Assembly: GCA_048594375.1 (NCBI GenBank)
Contig: JBMDXK010000018.1
Coordinates: 124,001-188,000 of the forward strand
Source of the DNA: JBMDXK01 sp048594375
GTDB lineage: Bacteria > Pseudomonadota > Alphaproteobacteria > Rhizobiales > Methylopilaceae
Direction: 5' to 3'
Length of the DNA stretch: 64,000 bases
Part shown: positions 17,865 to 26,919 of the stretch, one piece after another
How positions within the stretch are numbered: the stretch's first letter is position 1
Layout: every line of letters starts with the position of its first letter
Position numbers and translations under genes: made by a program
Notes under the pieces: generated by a model
The model's database searches: none
The model's input: only the letters and a program-made list of their open reading frames with translations
What the model was told of the DNA's origin: nothing

Positions 17865-18008
17865 TTAATTTTGCCCTACTTTGGTCAATTGGCCGCCCCA
17901 GTGCTGCTTATAGTAAACGACAGTTGTTCCTTCAAGCGATGCCTGTATCCCACTCTTCAGCCCCCTATCCCCTAGGGACGCAGTCGTCGTTTGGGGAACA
18001 ATTTTCAT
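17865..18008 (-). CDS. Possible 47-residue small protein
   Basis: A short open frame starting MKIVPQTTTASLGDRGLK and ending LTKVGQN, placed 10 bases after the stop of the exporter gene, with AAAGG about 6 bases before its ATG. I do not recognise it. It has one short basic part and a Trp-Gly-Gly segment. It could be a real tail-end gene of the exporter operon or chance. The rest of 17654-17864 holds no gene that I can see. Confidence 0.22.
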   Translation of the reverse strand: MKIVPQTTTASLGDRGLKSGIQASLEGTTVVYYKQHWGGQLTKVGQN

Positions 18009-18018
18009 TTTCTGCCTT

Positions 18019-18903
18019 TTATAGTGCTCCTCTTTGCAAACGGCGGTAAACACCCGAAGCAATAATGGCACCGCAAACAATCATCAAACACGCGCCAAAC
18101 AGAGCCAGTGAGGCGGGTGTATAGCCTGCCAGCACCAGAATGCTGGTTGCCAAAACCGGCGTAATATACGCACACGCACCAAGCAGCCGGATATCCCCAT
18201 GCTTCATGCCGTAGTCCCAAGCAAAAAAAGCAATACCAATAGGCCCCGTTCCCATAAGAACAACGCCCAGCCACTCCCGAAAAGTCAAAGGCCATAGCGT
18301 TGTTTCAACGCCACAATGCACACCTGCGGCAATCACGGCGGTAGCAAGACAGTATAAGGTGACAGCCTCGGTGGGAACACGGCCAAGAGTGCGCGTGGCA
18401 AGCGAATAGGCTGTCCACACCAGCGCGCACAGGAAAGCAAGGCCATAACCAATTATAAAATGGTTTTGAAAGTGCATACCCTCGCCACCCCAAGCCAGCA
18501 CAATGACACCCCCAAATCCCAACAGCGCCCCCAGAATATGCCGCGGCAACAGCGGTTGCTTCAGAATAACCACGCTGGAAAGAACAATCAGCAAAGGCCA
18601 CAGGGCATTGATAAGATTGGCCTGAGCCGGTGGCGCCCATTTAAGCGCCGTGAAATACAGGAGATGATAGCTGGCAAGTCCGCCAATGCCCACAAACCAG
18701 ACTCTCCAAGGCTGGCGCAACAACGGCATGAAAGGCTTCCTTTTGCCAATCATATAAAAAACACCAATGAGTCCTCCGATAAAAAAACTCATTGCGGTCA
18801 ATTGGAAAGGGGGTACGCGTCCGGCCATGACCGTGGTTGGTGCAAGCAATGCCCAAAACAGAACAGCCAGAAAACCAATTAAAGTGGCTTGAGAATGGGG
18901 CAT
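18019..18903 (-). CDS. DMT-superfamily exporter (EamA, YddG-like)
   Basis: A 294-residue inner-membrane transporter with about ten helices arranged as two EamA repeats (residues 5-135 and 150-290). Sequence features such as LASYHLLYFTALKWAPPAQA and LINALWPLLIVLSS are closest to the YddG branch, whose members export aromatic amino acids, but the substrate cannot be read from sequence. I start at the ATG at 18901-18903 preceded by AGGTCACC; an in-frame ATG 15 codons upstream gives an atypical polar extension. A long dyad-symmetric site lies 44 bases upstream, and may be an operator or the terminator of the gene before. Confidence 0.88.
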   Translation of the reverse strand: MPHSQATLIGFLAVLFWALLAPTTVMAGRVPPFQLTAMSFFIGGLIGVFYMIGKRKPFMPLLRQPWRVWFVGIGGLASYHLLYFTALKWAPPAQANLINALWPLLIVLSSVVILKQPLLPRHILGALLGFGGVIVLAWGGEGMHFQNHFIIGYGLAFLCALVWTAYSLATRTLGRVPTEAVTLYCLATAVIAAGVHCGVETTLWPLTFREWLGVVLMGTGPIGIAFFAWDYGMKHGDIRLLGACAYITPVLATSILVLAGYTPASLALFGACLMIVCGAIIASGVYRRLQRGAL

Positions 18904-18946
18904 GGTGACCTGCAACAAGGATTGCGTATGGCAACGATTGGAAAAC

Positions 18947-18992
18947 ATAGCCTAAGGCATATAAAATGATCATTTTATTGAAGTTTGGCTAT
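18947..18992. repeat. 46-bp dyad with an 18-bp perfect palindromic core
   Basis: The core ATAAAATGATCATTTTAT (18961-18978) is a perfect palindrome. ATAGCC (18947-18952) and GGCTAT (18987-18992) flank it at exactly equal 8-base distances, so the symmetry extends over 46 bases. The core, plus the next two bases TG, recurs exactly in the 44-bp palindrome at 36650-36693. It lies between the YgjP-type gene and the exporter gene. Confidence 0.8.
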
Positions 18993-19035
18993 ATGTGCCA
19001 GCATTTGTTAAGACGGCACAGAAAAACGTCAGCAT

Positions 19036-19809
19036 CTAGCCATAGCGATGCAGCGTTGCGCCGTGTTCCTTCAGCCAACGCTCGGCCGCATCCACATGGG
19101 GGGTCATGCTGTGCAGCAGACTCCAGAAGCGCTCGCTGTGATTCATTTCGCGCCGGTGCGCCACTTCATGTGCTGCAACATAATCCAGCACGAAAGCAGG
19201 TGCAAAAATCAGCCGGTAAGAAAACGAAATATCCCCACACGATGAACACGATCCCCACCGGCTGCGCGTATCCTTGATGCGAATACGCCCCAAAGAAACA
19301 GAAATAATTTTTGCATAGCGTTGCGCCGCTTCTTCCAGCTCACGCTGTGCTGCTTTTTTTAGAAAGTTCACGGTCTTGCGGGCTGTATGCGCTGCATCTC
19401 CCGGAACATCAAGAATGAAACCGCTGTCTTGCTCGGCGGTGTGCGCGTTCTGCGAAAGCCTTACAACCCCGCGCATACCTTGCTGCACACGAATGCGGCA
19501 GGGAATGCCTTGAAAAGGAAAAACAGCACCCGCTGTAAATTCTACCCTCTGGGGAAGGCGGCCTTGCTGCTCTAACAACCACGCTCCATGAGCGTGCGCA
19601 AATTCATGCAATTTTTTAAGCGATACTTGGGGAGGATAACTCAAAACAATAGCGCGAGTGCTTGCTTTCACGCGCAGGCTGATGCGCTTGGCGCGTGAGG
19701 ATGGCTTGAGAAGAATCACCAGCGCAACGCCCTGCACCTCAAGCGTAAAGTTGCGCAGAGGCAGTGGCTGGTTGGGTGGCGAAAGCGCTTTGCGCAACAG
19801 GGAGAACAT
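19036..19809 (-). CDS. YgjP-type metal-dependent hydrolase (DUF45/M48-like)
   Basis: A 257-residue zincin-like protein. The C-terminal domain has the WGSCSSCGDISFSYRLIFAP block and the zinc site HEVAHRREMNH with a further Glu/Trp segment, the standard YgjP pattern. The N-terminal half is beta-rich and variable. Family members are linked to phosphohydrolase or protease roles, which are not settled. I place the start at the ATG at 19807-19809; a TTG six codons upstream with AGGCG before it is equally possible. Confidence 0.87.
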   Translation of the reverse strand: MFSLLRKALSPPNQPLPLRNFTLEVQGVALVILLKPSSRAKRISLRVKASTRAIVLSYPPQVSLKKLHEFAHAHGAWLLEQQGRLPQRVEFTAGAVFPFQGIPCRIRVQQGMRGVVRLSQNAHTAEQDSGFILDVPGDAAHTARKTVNFLKKAAQRELEEAAQRYAKIISVSLGRIRIKDTRSRWGSCSSCGDISFSYRLIFAPAFVLDYVAAHEVAHRREMNHSERFWSLLHSMTPHVDAAERWLKEHGATLHRYG

Positions 19810-19918
19810 ATTTCTTTTTATGCGCAAAAGACGCCTGACTCAAACAAACTTTGGCTGTATCCCGCCGCCCACTCATCCATTGGAGGGCATGACGGGAGAC
19901 ATTTTGTCTTGATGAACC

Positions 19919-20854
19919 CTAGTCAAACAGGCTGGACACGGATTCTTCATGGGCTGTGCGGCCAATAGCCTCACCAATCAGCTGATTGATCGACACCACG
20001 CGAATGTTATGTGCCATTTTGACAGCTTCAGTGGGCTGGATGGAATCGGTAATCACCAACTCGGTAATTTTGGAGGCGGTGATTCGGGCGACAGCTCCCC
20101 CTGAAAGCACGCCATGGGTGAGATAGGCACAGACACTGGTTGCGCCGTTTTTAAGAAGGGCATCTGCGGCATTGCACAGTGTTCCGCCGGAATCCACAAT
20201 ATCATCGATCAGAATGCAGGTTTTGCCTTCTACATTCCCAATAATGTTCATCACTTCGGATTCGCCGGGGCGCTCACGGCGTTTATCCACAATAGCCAGC
20301 GGAGCATCAAGACGTTTTGCCAATGCCCGCGCGCGCACCACGCCGCCCACATCTGGAGAAACAATAATCAGATCCTCTGTTGCAGAATGAAGCGTTTTAA
20401 TATCACGCACCATCACAGGCAATGCAAAGAGGTTATCGGTAGGAATGTCAAAAAAGCCTTGAATTTGTCCGGCGTGCAGATCAAGGGTCAGAACACGGTC
20501 AGCGCCAGCGCGGGTAATCAGATTGGCGACCAGCTTGGCAGAAATCGGCGTGCGAGGGCCGGGTTTGCGATCCTGACGGGCATAGCCAAAATAAGGAATG
20601 ACAGCCGTAATGCGGCGGGCAGAAGCGCGGCGCAAAGCATCAATCAAAATCAGCAGTTCCATCAAATGGTCATTGGTGGGGAAAGACGTGGATTGAACAA
20701 TGAACACGTCTTCGCCACGCACATTTTCCTGTACTTCAACAAACACTTCCATATCTGCAAAGCGGCGCACGGAGCATTTTGTAAGCGGAACGGAAAGATA
20801 AGAAGCGATTGCTTCGGCAAGCGGACGGTTTGAGTTTCCCGCAACCAGTTTCAT
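19919..20854 (-). CDS. prs: Ribose-phosphate pyrophosphokinase
   Basis: Makes PRPP from ribose-5-phosphate and ATP for nucleotide, His and Trp synthesis. The 311 residues include RRASARRITAVIPYFGYARQ, the Mg-binding LDLHAGQIQGFF, the flexible loop VDKRRERPGESEV and the PRPP loop CILIDDIVDSGGTL. The start is the ATG at 20852-20854 with AGGAA upstream; the frame stays open for 46 codons further but those do not match the family. A good promoter lies at 21026-21054, giving a leader of about 165 bases, long for such a gene. apt, a PRPP user, is also in this window at 54.4 kb. Confidence 0.96.
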   Translation of the reverse strand: MKLVAGNSNRPLAEAIASYLSVPLTKCSVRRFADMEVFVEVQENVRGEDVFIVQSTSFPTNDHLMELLILIDALRRASARRITAVIPYFGYARQDRKPGPRTPISAKLVANLITRAGADRVLTLDLHAGQIQGFFDIPTDNLFALPVMVRDIKTLHSATEDLIIVSPDVGGVVRARALAKRLDAPLAIVDKRRERPGESEVMNIIGNVEGKTCILIDDIVDSGGTLCNAADALLKNGATSVCAYLTHGVLSGGAVARITASKITELVITDSIQPTEAVKMAHNIRVVSINQLIGEAIGRTAHEESVSSLFD

Positions 20855-21025
20855 GTCACATTCCTGTCGTTTTACGCGCGGCACCGCTGCTGCGGGCTTT
20901 TTAAAAAAGAACTGTTGGGCAGGCAGAAGTCTGCCTGAAAGAGCGCGCATTCCCGGCTGCAACCGTATGCCAAAAGCATACTGTGACAGCATCCGGCCTG
21001 CCGGATTGTGCCTCGCTCAACAGGC

Positions 21026-21054
21026 GCTATAGCAGGGATTGCAAGGACTCTCAA
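21026..21054 (-). promoter_or_regulatory. Sigma-70-type promoter of prs
   Basis: On the minus strand TTGAGA (21049-21054) and TATAGC (21026-21031) are separated by exactly 17 bases. Transcription should begin near 21018. It lies just beyond the secA terminator, which suits an independent prs transcript. Confidence 0.6.
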
Positions 21055-21078
21055 GCCTTCTTTCGGCGGTAAGCTGGC

Positions 21079-21118
21079 AAAAAACCGTTGGGTAAAGAGG
21101 TTCTACGAAACGGTTTTT
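21079..21118 (-). terminator. Terminator of secA
   Basis: AAAAACCGTT pairs with AACGGTTTTT across a 19-base loop and is followed on the minus strand by a further T. It begins about 28 bases past the secA stop. Confidence 0.8.
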
Positions 21119-21145
21119 CCGCACTGCTGCGTTGTAAAAGGATCC

Positions 21146-23836
21146 TTATGCTTCCTGAACCAGCTTGCCGTGGCAATGCTTGTATTTCCGGCCAGAGCCG
21201 CAGGGGCATACGGCATTGCGCGACAGGTGGATCCATGTTGAAGGATCGCGCGGATCAATGCTATCAGGCTGCTCTCCTGAGGGCGGTGGAAATTCGTTTT
21301 CGCCCGTAAAGGGATCGGCGTGATGGGCAACCATCGGAATATTATCATCCAGTGTCGGCTGATTTTGCATAATTTCGATGCGCATCATGTGTTCGGTAAC
21401 GGTTTCCCGCAGACGCAACAACATGCTTTCAAACATTTCAAAAGCTTCGCGCTTGTATTCGTTGAGCGGGTCTTTCTGGGCATAGCCGCGCAGACCAATC
21501 ATCTGGCGCAGACTTTCCAATGACTGGATATGCTCCCGCCACAATTGATCCAGCGTTTGCAGCACCACGGCTTTTTCAACCTGCCGCATAATATCGGGGC
21601 CAAAACGTGCCGCGCGGGATGCCGCCGCTTCATCGGAGGCCTTGATAAGACGCTCCTTGATTTCCTTGTCACCAATGCCTTCTTCCGCCGCCCAATCCGC
21701 GACAGGCAGATCCAGGTTGAGGACTTCACGCACCGATTGCGCGAGCTCTTCGGTTTTCCAAGCATCTGCATAAGCATTTTCAGGGATAAAGCGCTTCACC
21801 ATTTCATCAATGATCGAGTGGCGCATATCGGTAATAACGGTGGAGAGATTTTCCTCCCCCAGCAATTCACGGCGCTGTTCAAACAGCACCTTGCGCTGAT
21901 CGTTCATCACGTCATCGTATTTCAATACGTTTTTGCGGGCATCATAATTGCGGGACTCTACCTTGCGCTGGGCGCGTTCAATGGCGCGGTTGATCCACGG
22001 ATGCACAATGGCCTCGCCCTCTTCCAGACCAATGCGTTGCAGCATGGTATCCATTCGTTCGGAACCAAAAATGCGCATCAGGTCATCTTGCAGCGAAAGG
22101 AAGAAGCGTGAATGGCCAGGATCGCCCTGACGGCCTGAACGGCCCCGCAACTGGTTATCAATACGGCGGCTTTCATGGCGCTCTGTTGCAATGACGAACA
22201 GACCACCCGCATCCAGCGCCACGCGTTTCTTGAACGCAACATCGCTGAGAATTTCTTCGGTTTTCGCCGCCAGAGCATCACCTTCAAGGCCTTGGCATTC
22301 ATGGGCAATGCGCATTTCCGCATTGCCGCCAAGCTGAATGTCCGTACCACGTCCTGCCATGTTGGTGGCAATTGTGACCGCGCCGGGAACCCCGGCTTGC
22401 GAGACAATAAACGCTTCTTGCTCATGATAACGGGCGTTAAGCACCTGATGCGAGATATTTTCCTGCTTGAGATAACGGGAGAGCAACTCCGACTTTTCAA
22501 TAGAGGTTGTTCCCACCAGAACCGGCTGCTGACGCGCCTGACATTCTTTTATCAGCCCAACAATAGCTTTGTGCTTTTCTTCGACGGTGCGGTAAACTTC
22601 ATCGTCATCGTCAATACGCTGAACGGCAACATTGGTGGGAATTTCAATGACTTCCAGCTTATAGATATCTTGAAACTCGTCTGATTCCGTCATTGCCGTA
22701 CCCGTCATACCGGAAAGCTTGGCATACATGCGGAAGTAATTCTGGAAGGTAATGGAGGCCAGTGTCTGGTTTTCAGGCTGAATGGCCACTTTTTCCTTGG
22801 CTTCCAACGCTTGATGCAGACCTTCGGAATACCGCCTTCCAGGCATCATGCGGCCTGTAAATTCATCAATAATAACAACTTCATTGTTACGGACGATGTA
22901 GTCTTTGTCGCGCTGGAAAATGGTGTGCGCGCGCAATGCCTGGGTAACATGATGGACAATGGAAATATTTTCCACGTCATAAAGGTTTTCACCCCGTAGA
23001 AGGCCACTTTCCCGCAACATGCTTTCAATATGCTCGTTCCCGTCTTCGGTGAGAACAACAGTGCGTTGCTTTTCATCGATTTCATAATCGGCTTTGTTCA
23101 GGCGCGGTATAAAGCTATCCAGTGTCGTGTAAAGCTCGGAGCGATCATCCAATGGACCGGAAATAATCAAAGGTGTGCGGGCTTCGTCAATCAGGATTGA
23201 ATCCACCTCATCCACAATGGCATACGCATGCCCCCGCTGCACCATGCTGCCGACATCGTATTTCATATTGTCGCGCAGATAATCAAAACCCAGCTCGTTG
23301 TTGGTGGCATAGGTAATATCGCAAGCATACGCAGCGCGGCGCTCTTCATCGGACATATCATGGATGATGGTACCGATGCTCAACCCTAAAAAGCGGTAGA
23401 GCTTGCCCATGATTTCCGCATCGCGGCTGGCAAGATAATCATTCACCGTCACCACATGAACACCTTTGCCCGGCAACGCATTGAGATACACGGACAAAGT
23501 AGCCACAAGGGTTTTACCTTCACCCGTCCGCATTTCAGCAATATTGCCTTCATGCAGGGCTATGGCACCCATAAGCTGTACGTCAAAATGCCGCAAGCCC
23601 AATACGCGACGGCTGGCTTCCCGAACCGTGGCAAATGCAGGTACCAGCAGATCATCGAGCTTGGCACCGTTGGCCAATTGTTCGCGGAACTGGGCAGTGC
23701 GCGCGCGCAAGGCTTCATCGCTCATAATCCGCAATTCACCGCTTAAAGCCGTAATAGCGGCAGCTTTCTGGCGGTATCGTTTCAACCGACGGTCTGTCTT
23801 GGAACCAAAAACATGTCGAGCCAGCGCACCAAACAT
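21146..23836 (-). CDS. secA: Preprotein translocase ATPase SecA
   Basis: Motor that pushes unfolded preproteins through SecYEG. The 896 residues have the DEAD motor with Walker A MRTGEGKTL, the DEVDSILIDEARTPLIISG block, the preprotein cross-linking domain, helicase motifs NMAGRGTDI and RQLRGRSGRQGDPG-like (read as NQLRGRSGRQGD), and a C-terminal zinc site CPCGSGRKYKHC that binds SecB. Length is typical for alphaproteobacteria. Divergent from the prolyl isomerase gene. A promoter with a perfect TTGACA is at 23927-23955. Confidence 0.98.
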   Translation of the reverse strand: MFGALARHVFGSKTDRRLKRYRQKAAAITALSGELRIMSDEALRARTAQFREQLANGAKLDDLLVPAFATVREASRRVLGLRHFDVQLMGAIALHEGNIAEMRTGEGKTLVATLSVYLNALPGKGVHVVTVNDYLASRDAEIMGKLYRFLGLSIGTIIHDMSDEERRAAYACDITYATNNELGFDYLRDNMKYDVGSMVQRGHAYAIVDEVDSILIDEARTPLIISGPLDDRSELYTTLDSFIPRLNKADYEIDEKQRTVVLTEDGNEHIESMLRESGLLRGENLYDVENISIVHHVTQALRAHTIFQRDKDYIVRNNEVVIIDEFTGRMMPGRRYSEGLHQALEAKEKVAIQPENQTLASITFQNYFRMYAKLSGMTGTAMTESDEFQDIYKLEVIEIPTNVAVQRIDDDDEVYRTVEEKHKAIVGLIKECQARQQPVLVGTTSIEKSELLSRYLKQENISHQVLNARYHEQEAFIVSQAGVPGAVTIATNMAGRGTDIQLGGNAEMRIAHECQGLEGDALAAKTEEILSDVAFKKRVALDAGGLFVIATERHESRRIDNQLRGRSGRQGDPGHSRFFLSLQDDLMRIFGSERMDTMLQRIGLEEGEAIVHPWINRAIERAQRKVESRNYDARKNVLKYDDVMNDQRKVLFEQRRELLGEENLSTVITDMRHSIIDEMVKRFIPENAYADAWKTEELAQSVREVLNLDLPVADWAAEEGIGDKEIKERLIKASDEAAASRAARFGPDIMRQVEKAVVLQTLDQLWREHIQSLESLRQMIGLRGYAQKDPLNEYKREAFEMFESMLLRLRETVTEHMMRIEIMQNQPTLDDNIPMVAHHADPFTGENEFPPPSGEQPDSIDPRDPSTWIHLSRNAVCPCGSGRKYKHCHGKLVQEA

Positions 23837-23914
23837 ACAATTTCTCTTTCCTGAGCGCCGGTAGGCCTTGTTGACCTTACGGGCAGGGCTTTTAGGGGAT
23901 GAATCGCATTAACG

Positions 23915-24033
23915 AATGACCGTACACAGATAAGAAGGCAAAAGAGGCTTGTCAATGCGCCATCTTTGAAGCAGTGTGCGGCATACGGTTTTTTTTGGAA
24001 TCATTAATATCTTAAATGACCGTACACACATAA
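23915..24033. repeat. Two direct repeats exactly 100 bases apart upstream of secA
   Basis: AATGACCGTACACAnATAA occurs at 23915-23933 and 24015-24033, identical except for one base. The phase is exactly 100 bases. The first copy overlaps the likely secA promoter -10. They may be duplicated promoter or regulator sites. Confidence 0.75.
23927..23955 (-). promoter_or_regulatory. Candidate secA promoter
   Basis: TTGACA (23950-23955) and TATCTG (23927-23932) are 17 bases apart on the minus strand. The -10 element is weak, but the -35 is perfect. The -10 and start region coincide with the first copy of a direct repeat. Confidence 0.5.
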
Positions 24034-24114
24034 ATATATCTTGCAGCACATCCAGGTACTTTTTTATAGGATAACGCTGCTTCCGGCCGGTTGTATCCGG
24101 CATCTGGTATTGCG

Positions 24115-25008
24115 ATGAGGTTTATCTTGGCAAACTCCCCTGTAATGCGCTCCACACATACTTTTTCGGCTCTGCGCTCAAGTCTGCTCTCTGCCAGTAT
24201 GGCTTTGTCGATTCTGTTGGCCGCCCCTGCTCTTGCCCAGGAACCACCCAAAGCCGATGCCGTGGTTGTCACCGTGAATGGAAAGCCCATCACAGAGCAG
24301 GAACTCACCATTGCCGAAGAAGATCTCGGTTCTTCCTTTGCCGGCATGACCGCGGAACAGCGCCGTGAAGCCATTATAAATCTCTTGGTTGACATCAAAC
24401 TTGGCGCAGAAGCCGCCGAAAAAGCACAAATTCCTGATACCCCCTCATTCAAGCTGCTGCTGTCTTTTTTGCGTGAAAAGGCGTTGATGCAGGAATACAT
24501 GGAAAGTGAAGGCAAAAAAGCCATCACAGAAGACGCCGTTAAAAAACTGTACACCGAAACAATCAAAGACCTGAAACCAGAAGAAGAAGTAAGAGCACGC
24601 CACATTCTGGTACCCACCGAAGAAGAAGCGAAAAAAGCTGTGGAACGCCTGGAAAAAGGCGAAGATTTTGCAGCTGTCGCCAAAGAAATGTCTCAAGATC
24701 CAGGCTCTGGAGCGCAAGGTGGCGATCTGGGCTTTTTTACCAAAGAGCAAATGGTGCCTGAATTTTCCGAAACCGCTTTCAAGCTCGAAGCTGGCAAAGT
24801 CTCACCGCCTGTAAAAAGTAATTTTGGCTGGCACATCATCAAAGTAGAGGAAAAGCGCGAACGCGAGATTCCAAAACTTGAACAGGTCCGTGACCAGATT
24901 GATCTTTACCTGACCCGTAAAGCGCAGCAGGACATGATTAAAGCCCTGCGGGAGAAAGCCAAAATTGAATATACTGCAACCGCTCAGCCTGAAAAGAAAA
25001 AGCAGTAG
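24115..25008 (+). CDS. Periplasmic peptidyl-prolyl isomerase, parvulin type
   Basis: A 297-residue exported folding factor of the PrsA/SurA kind. After a long signal peptide (hydrophobic SMALSILLAAPALAQ) come an N-terminal helical chaperone region (about 45-150) and a parvulin domain (about 155-250) with VRARHILVPTEEEAKKAVE, SQDPGSGAQGGDLGFF and FGWHIIKVEE. It ends in a Lys-rich tail. The start is uncertain: TTG at 24091, ATG at 24115 or ATG at 24145; none has a strong ribosome site. The place between secA and argJ is the same in many alphaproteobacteria. Confidence 0.9.
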   Translation: MRFILANSPVMRSTHTFSALRSSLLSASMALSILLAAPALAQEPPKADAVVVTVNGKPITEQELTIAEEDLGSSFAGMTAEQRREAIINLLVDIKLGAEAAEKAQIPDTPSFKLLLSFLREKALMQEYMESEGKKAITEDAVKKLYTETIKDLKPEEEVRARHILVPTEEEAKKAVERLEKGEDFAAVAKEMSQDPGSGAQGGDLGFFTKEQMVPEFSETAFKLEAGKVSPPVKSNFGWHIIKVEEKREREIPKLEQVRDQIDLYLTRKAQQDMIKALREKAKIEYTATAQPEKKKQ

Positions 25009-25059
25009 CTCCCCTCTACACGCAACGCACAGCTTCAAGAGCCACGCCTTTTTAAAAAC

Positions 25060-25094
25060 AAAGCTTCCAAGAATAATTCTATGGGGGCTTTTTT
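25060..25094 (+). terminator. Terminator after the prolyl isomerase gene
   Basis: AAAGCTTCC pairs with GGGGGCTTT (two G-U pairs) and is followed by TTT. It lies 50 bases past the stop and before argJ. Confidence 0.65.
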
Positions 25095-25224
25095 CTTCTG
25101 TAATCCACAAAGAGCGAACCCATGGCAAAAAAACCGTCATGCGCTTTCTTTATCAAAAAAGTGATTATCGTCGCTTTTCCCTTCAACAGCTTCTTTCTCA
25201 CCGTACTTGCTCACGAGTAAACCC

Positions 25225-26457
25225 ATGTCTTCCAAAGTTTCTCCTCTTGCTCCGGCGCATTTTCCGCATCTTCCCGCAGTGGATGGCGTTTTGATCGCCA
25301 CGGCCGAAGCCGGAATAAAATATGCTCACCGGACAGATGTGCTGCTGATGGCGTTTGCAGAAGGCACACAGGTTGCAGGTGTTTTTACCCGCTCCAAATG
25401 CCCTTCGGCTCCTGTGGATTGGTGCCGCCAAGCGTTGCACAGCGGTACGGCGCGCGCCTTGATTGTCAATTCCGGCAATGCCAACGCCTTTACAGGCAAA
25501 AAAGGCGCGCAGGCCACGCAGCAGACGGCTTATGCTGCGGCCGAGGCGCTGGAGTGCTTACCGGATGCGGTTTTTCTGGCTTCAACAGGAGTGATTGGCG
25601 AACCGCTCAACGCCGAAAAGATTGTTGCTGTCCTGCCGCAACTGAAAACCTGTGTCTGCGCGGATGGATGGGAACAAGCGGCGCGGGCTATCATGACCAC
25701 AGATACCTTTCCCAAGGGCGCATCGGCTACCGTTGAGTTGGATGGCAAAACCGTAACACTGGTAGGGATTGCCAAAGGTGCAGGGATGATTGCACCGGAT
25801 ATGGCTACGATGCTCTCTTTTGTGGCCACCGATGCGCCGGTAGCCGCGCCTTTGTTACAAAACCTGCTTAATAAGGCAACCGATCAGAGTTTTAACTGCG
25901 TAACGGTGGATGGCGATACCTCAACCAGTGATACTTTGCTGGCCTTCGCGACAGGACAGGTGGACATTGCGCCACTTGAAAACCAAGATGATCCACGGGT
26001 AGCCCCGTTTGCGAAAGCGCTGGAAAACATCCTTGAAAATCTCGCACAACAGGTTGCGCGCGACGGTGAAGGCGCTACTAAATTCATTACTGTGGTTGTG
26101 CAAGGTGCGGAAAATAATCTGGCTGCGCGCAAAATCGGCCTGAGCATTGCCAATTCTCCCTTGGTAAAAACGGCGGTTGCCGGCGAAGATGCCAATTGGG
26201 GGCGTGTCGTCATGGCCGTGGGGAAATCAGGGGAGGCCGCAGACCGTGATAAATTATCGATCTGGTTCGGTGATTTGCGTGTCGCGCAGGAAGGCGCACG
26301 CGATCCCGCTTATAACGAGGCCACAGTCTCCGCTTATATGAAACAGCAGGACATCACGATTCAGGTAGATCTTGGTCTGGGTTCAGGTTCTGCTCGCGTA
26401 TGGACATGCGATCTGACCCATGAATATATTGCCATTAATGCAGATTACCGCTCCTGA
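25225..26457 (+). CDS. argJ: Bifunctional glutamate N-acetyltransferase/amino-acid acetyltransferase
   Basis: Transfers acetyl from N-acetylornithine to glutamate in the cyclic arginine pathway, and may also use acetyl-CoA. The 410-residue precursor cleaves itself before the Thr of the motif IAPDMATMLSFVATDA (Thr about 195), giving alpha and beta chains. Other conserved parts are IVNSGNANAFTGKKG and the C-terminal DLTHEYIAINADYRS. I use the ATG at 25225; a TTG six codons upstream is in frame. mutT follows after 14 bases, the same pairing as in many alphaproteobacteria. Confidence 0.96.
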   Translation: MSSKVSPLAPAHFPHLPAVDGVLIATAEAGIKYAHRTDVLLMAFAEGTQVAGVFTRSKCPSAPVDWCRQALHSGTARALIVNSGNANAFTGKKGAQATQQTAYAAAEALECLPDAVFLASTGVIGEPLNAEKIVAVLPQLKTCVCADGWEQAARAIMTTDTFPKGASATVELDGKTVTLVGIAKGAGMIAPDMATMLSFVATDAPVAAPLLQNLLNKATDQSFNCVTVDGDTSTSDTLLAFATGQVDIAPLENQDDPRVAPFAKALENILENLAQQVARDGEGATKFITVVVQGAENNLAARKIGLSIANSPLVKTAVAGEDANWGRVVMAVGKSGEAADRDKLSIWFGDLRVAQEGARDPAYNEATVSAYMKQQDITIQVDLGLGSGSARVWTCDLTHEYIAINADYRS

Positions 26458-26471
26458 GAAAGTACTTAACC

Positions 26472-26882
26472 ATGGATAAGCCGCTGCGGATGGTGCTGGT
26501 TGCAGCTTGCGCTCTCGTAGATACAGAGGGCGCGGTGCTGCTGGCACAAAGGCCAGAAGGCAAAGCACTTGCAGGGCTTTGGGAGTTTCCAGGCGGCAAA
26601 ATTGAAGCGGCAGAACGGCCAGAAGAAGCGCTTATTCGTGAATTGCACGAGGAGCTGGGTATTGTTGTAAAGGCAGATTGCCTTGCACCGCTCACCTTTG
26701 CCAGCTACGGCTATGAGGATTTTCATCTTTTGATGCCGCTTTTTGTATGCCGCCGCTGGGAGGGCATTCCTCGCTCATTGGAGAATCAAAAACTGGCATG
26801 GGTTAAGCCGCGCGACATGCGCAATTATCCTATGCCCCCCGCGGATGAGCCTCTTATTCCGCATCTGATTGATCTGTTATAG
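26472..26882 (+). CDS. mutT: MutT-type (d)NTP pyrophosphatase, Nudix family
   Basis: Removes oxidised nucleotides such as 8-oxo-dGTP from the pool. The 136 residues contain a full Nudix box, GGKIEAAERPEEALIRELHE then ELGI, with the expected Gly and Glu residues binding metal. LWEFPGGK before it is typical of MutT. It follows argJ by 14 bases and ends in a compact GC-rich terminator. Confidence 0.94.
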   Translation: MDKPLRMVLVAACALVDTEGAVLLAQRPEGKALAGLWEFPGGKIEAAERPEEALIRELHEELGIVVKADCLAPLTFASYGYEDFHLLMPLFVCRRWEGIPRSLENQKLAWVKPRDMRNYPMPPADEPLIPHLIDLL

Positions 26883-26899
26883 CCCAGAGCATATCTCCC

Positions 26900-26919
26900 A
26901 AAAGCCGGAACCGGCTTTT
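26900..26919 (+). terminator. Terminator after mutT
   Basis: A perfect AAAAGCCG-GAAC-CGGCTTTT hairpin 18 bases past the mutT stop, ending in TTTT. Confidence 0.8.
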
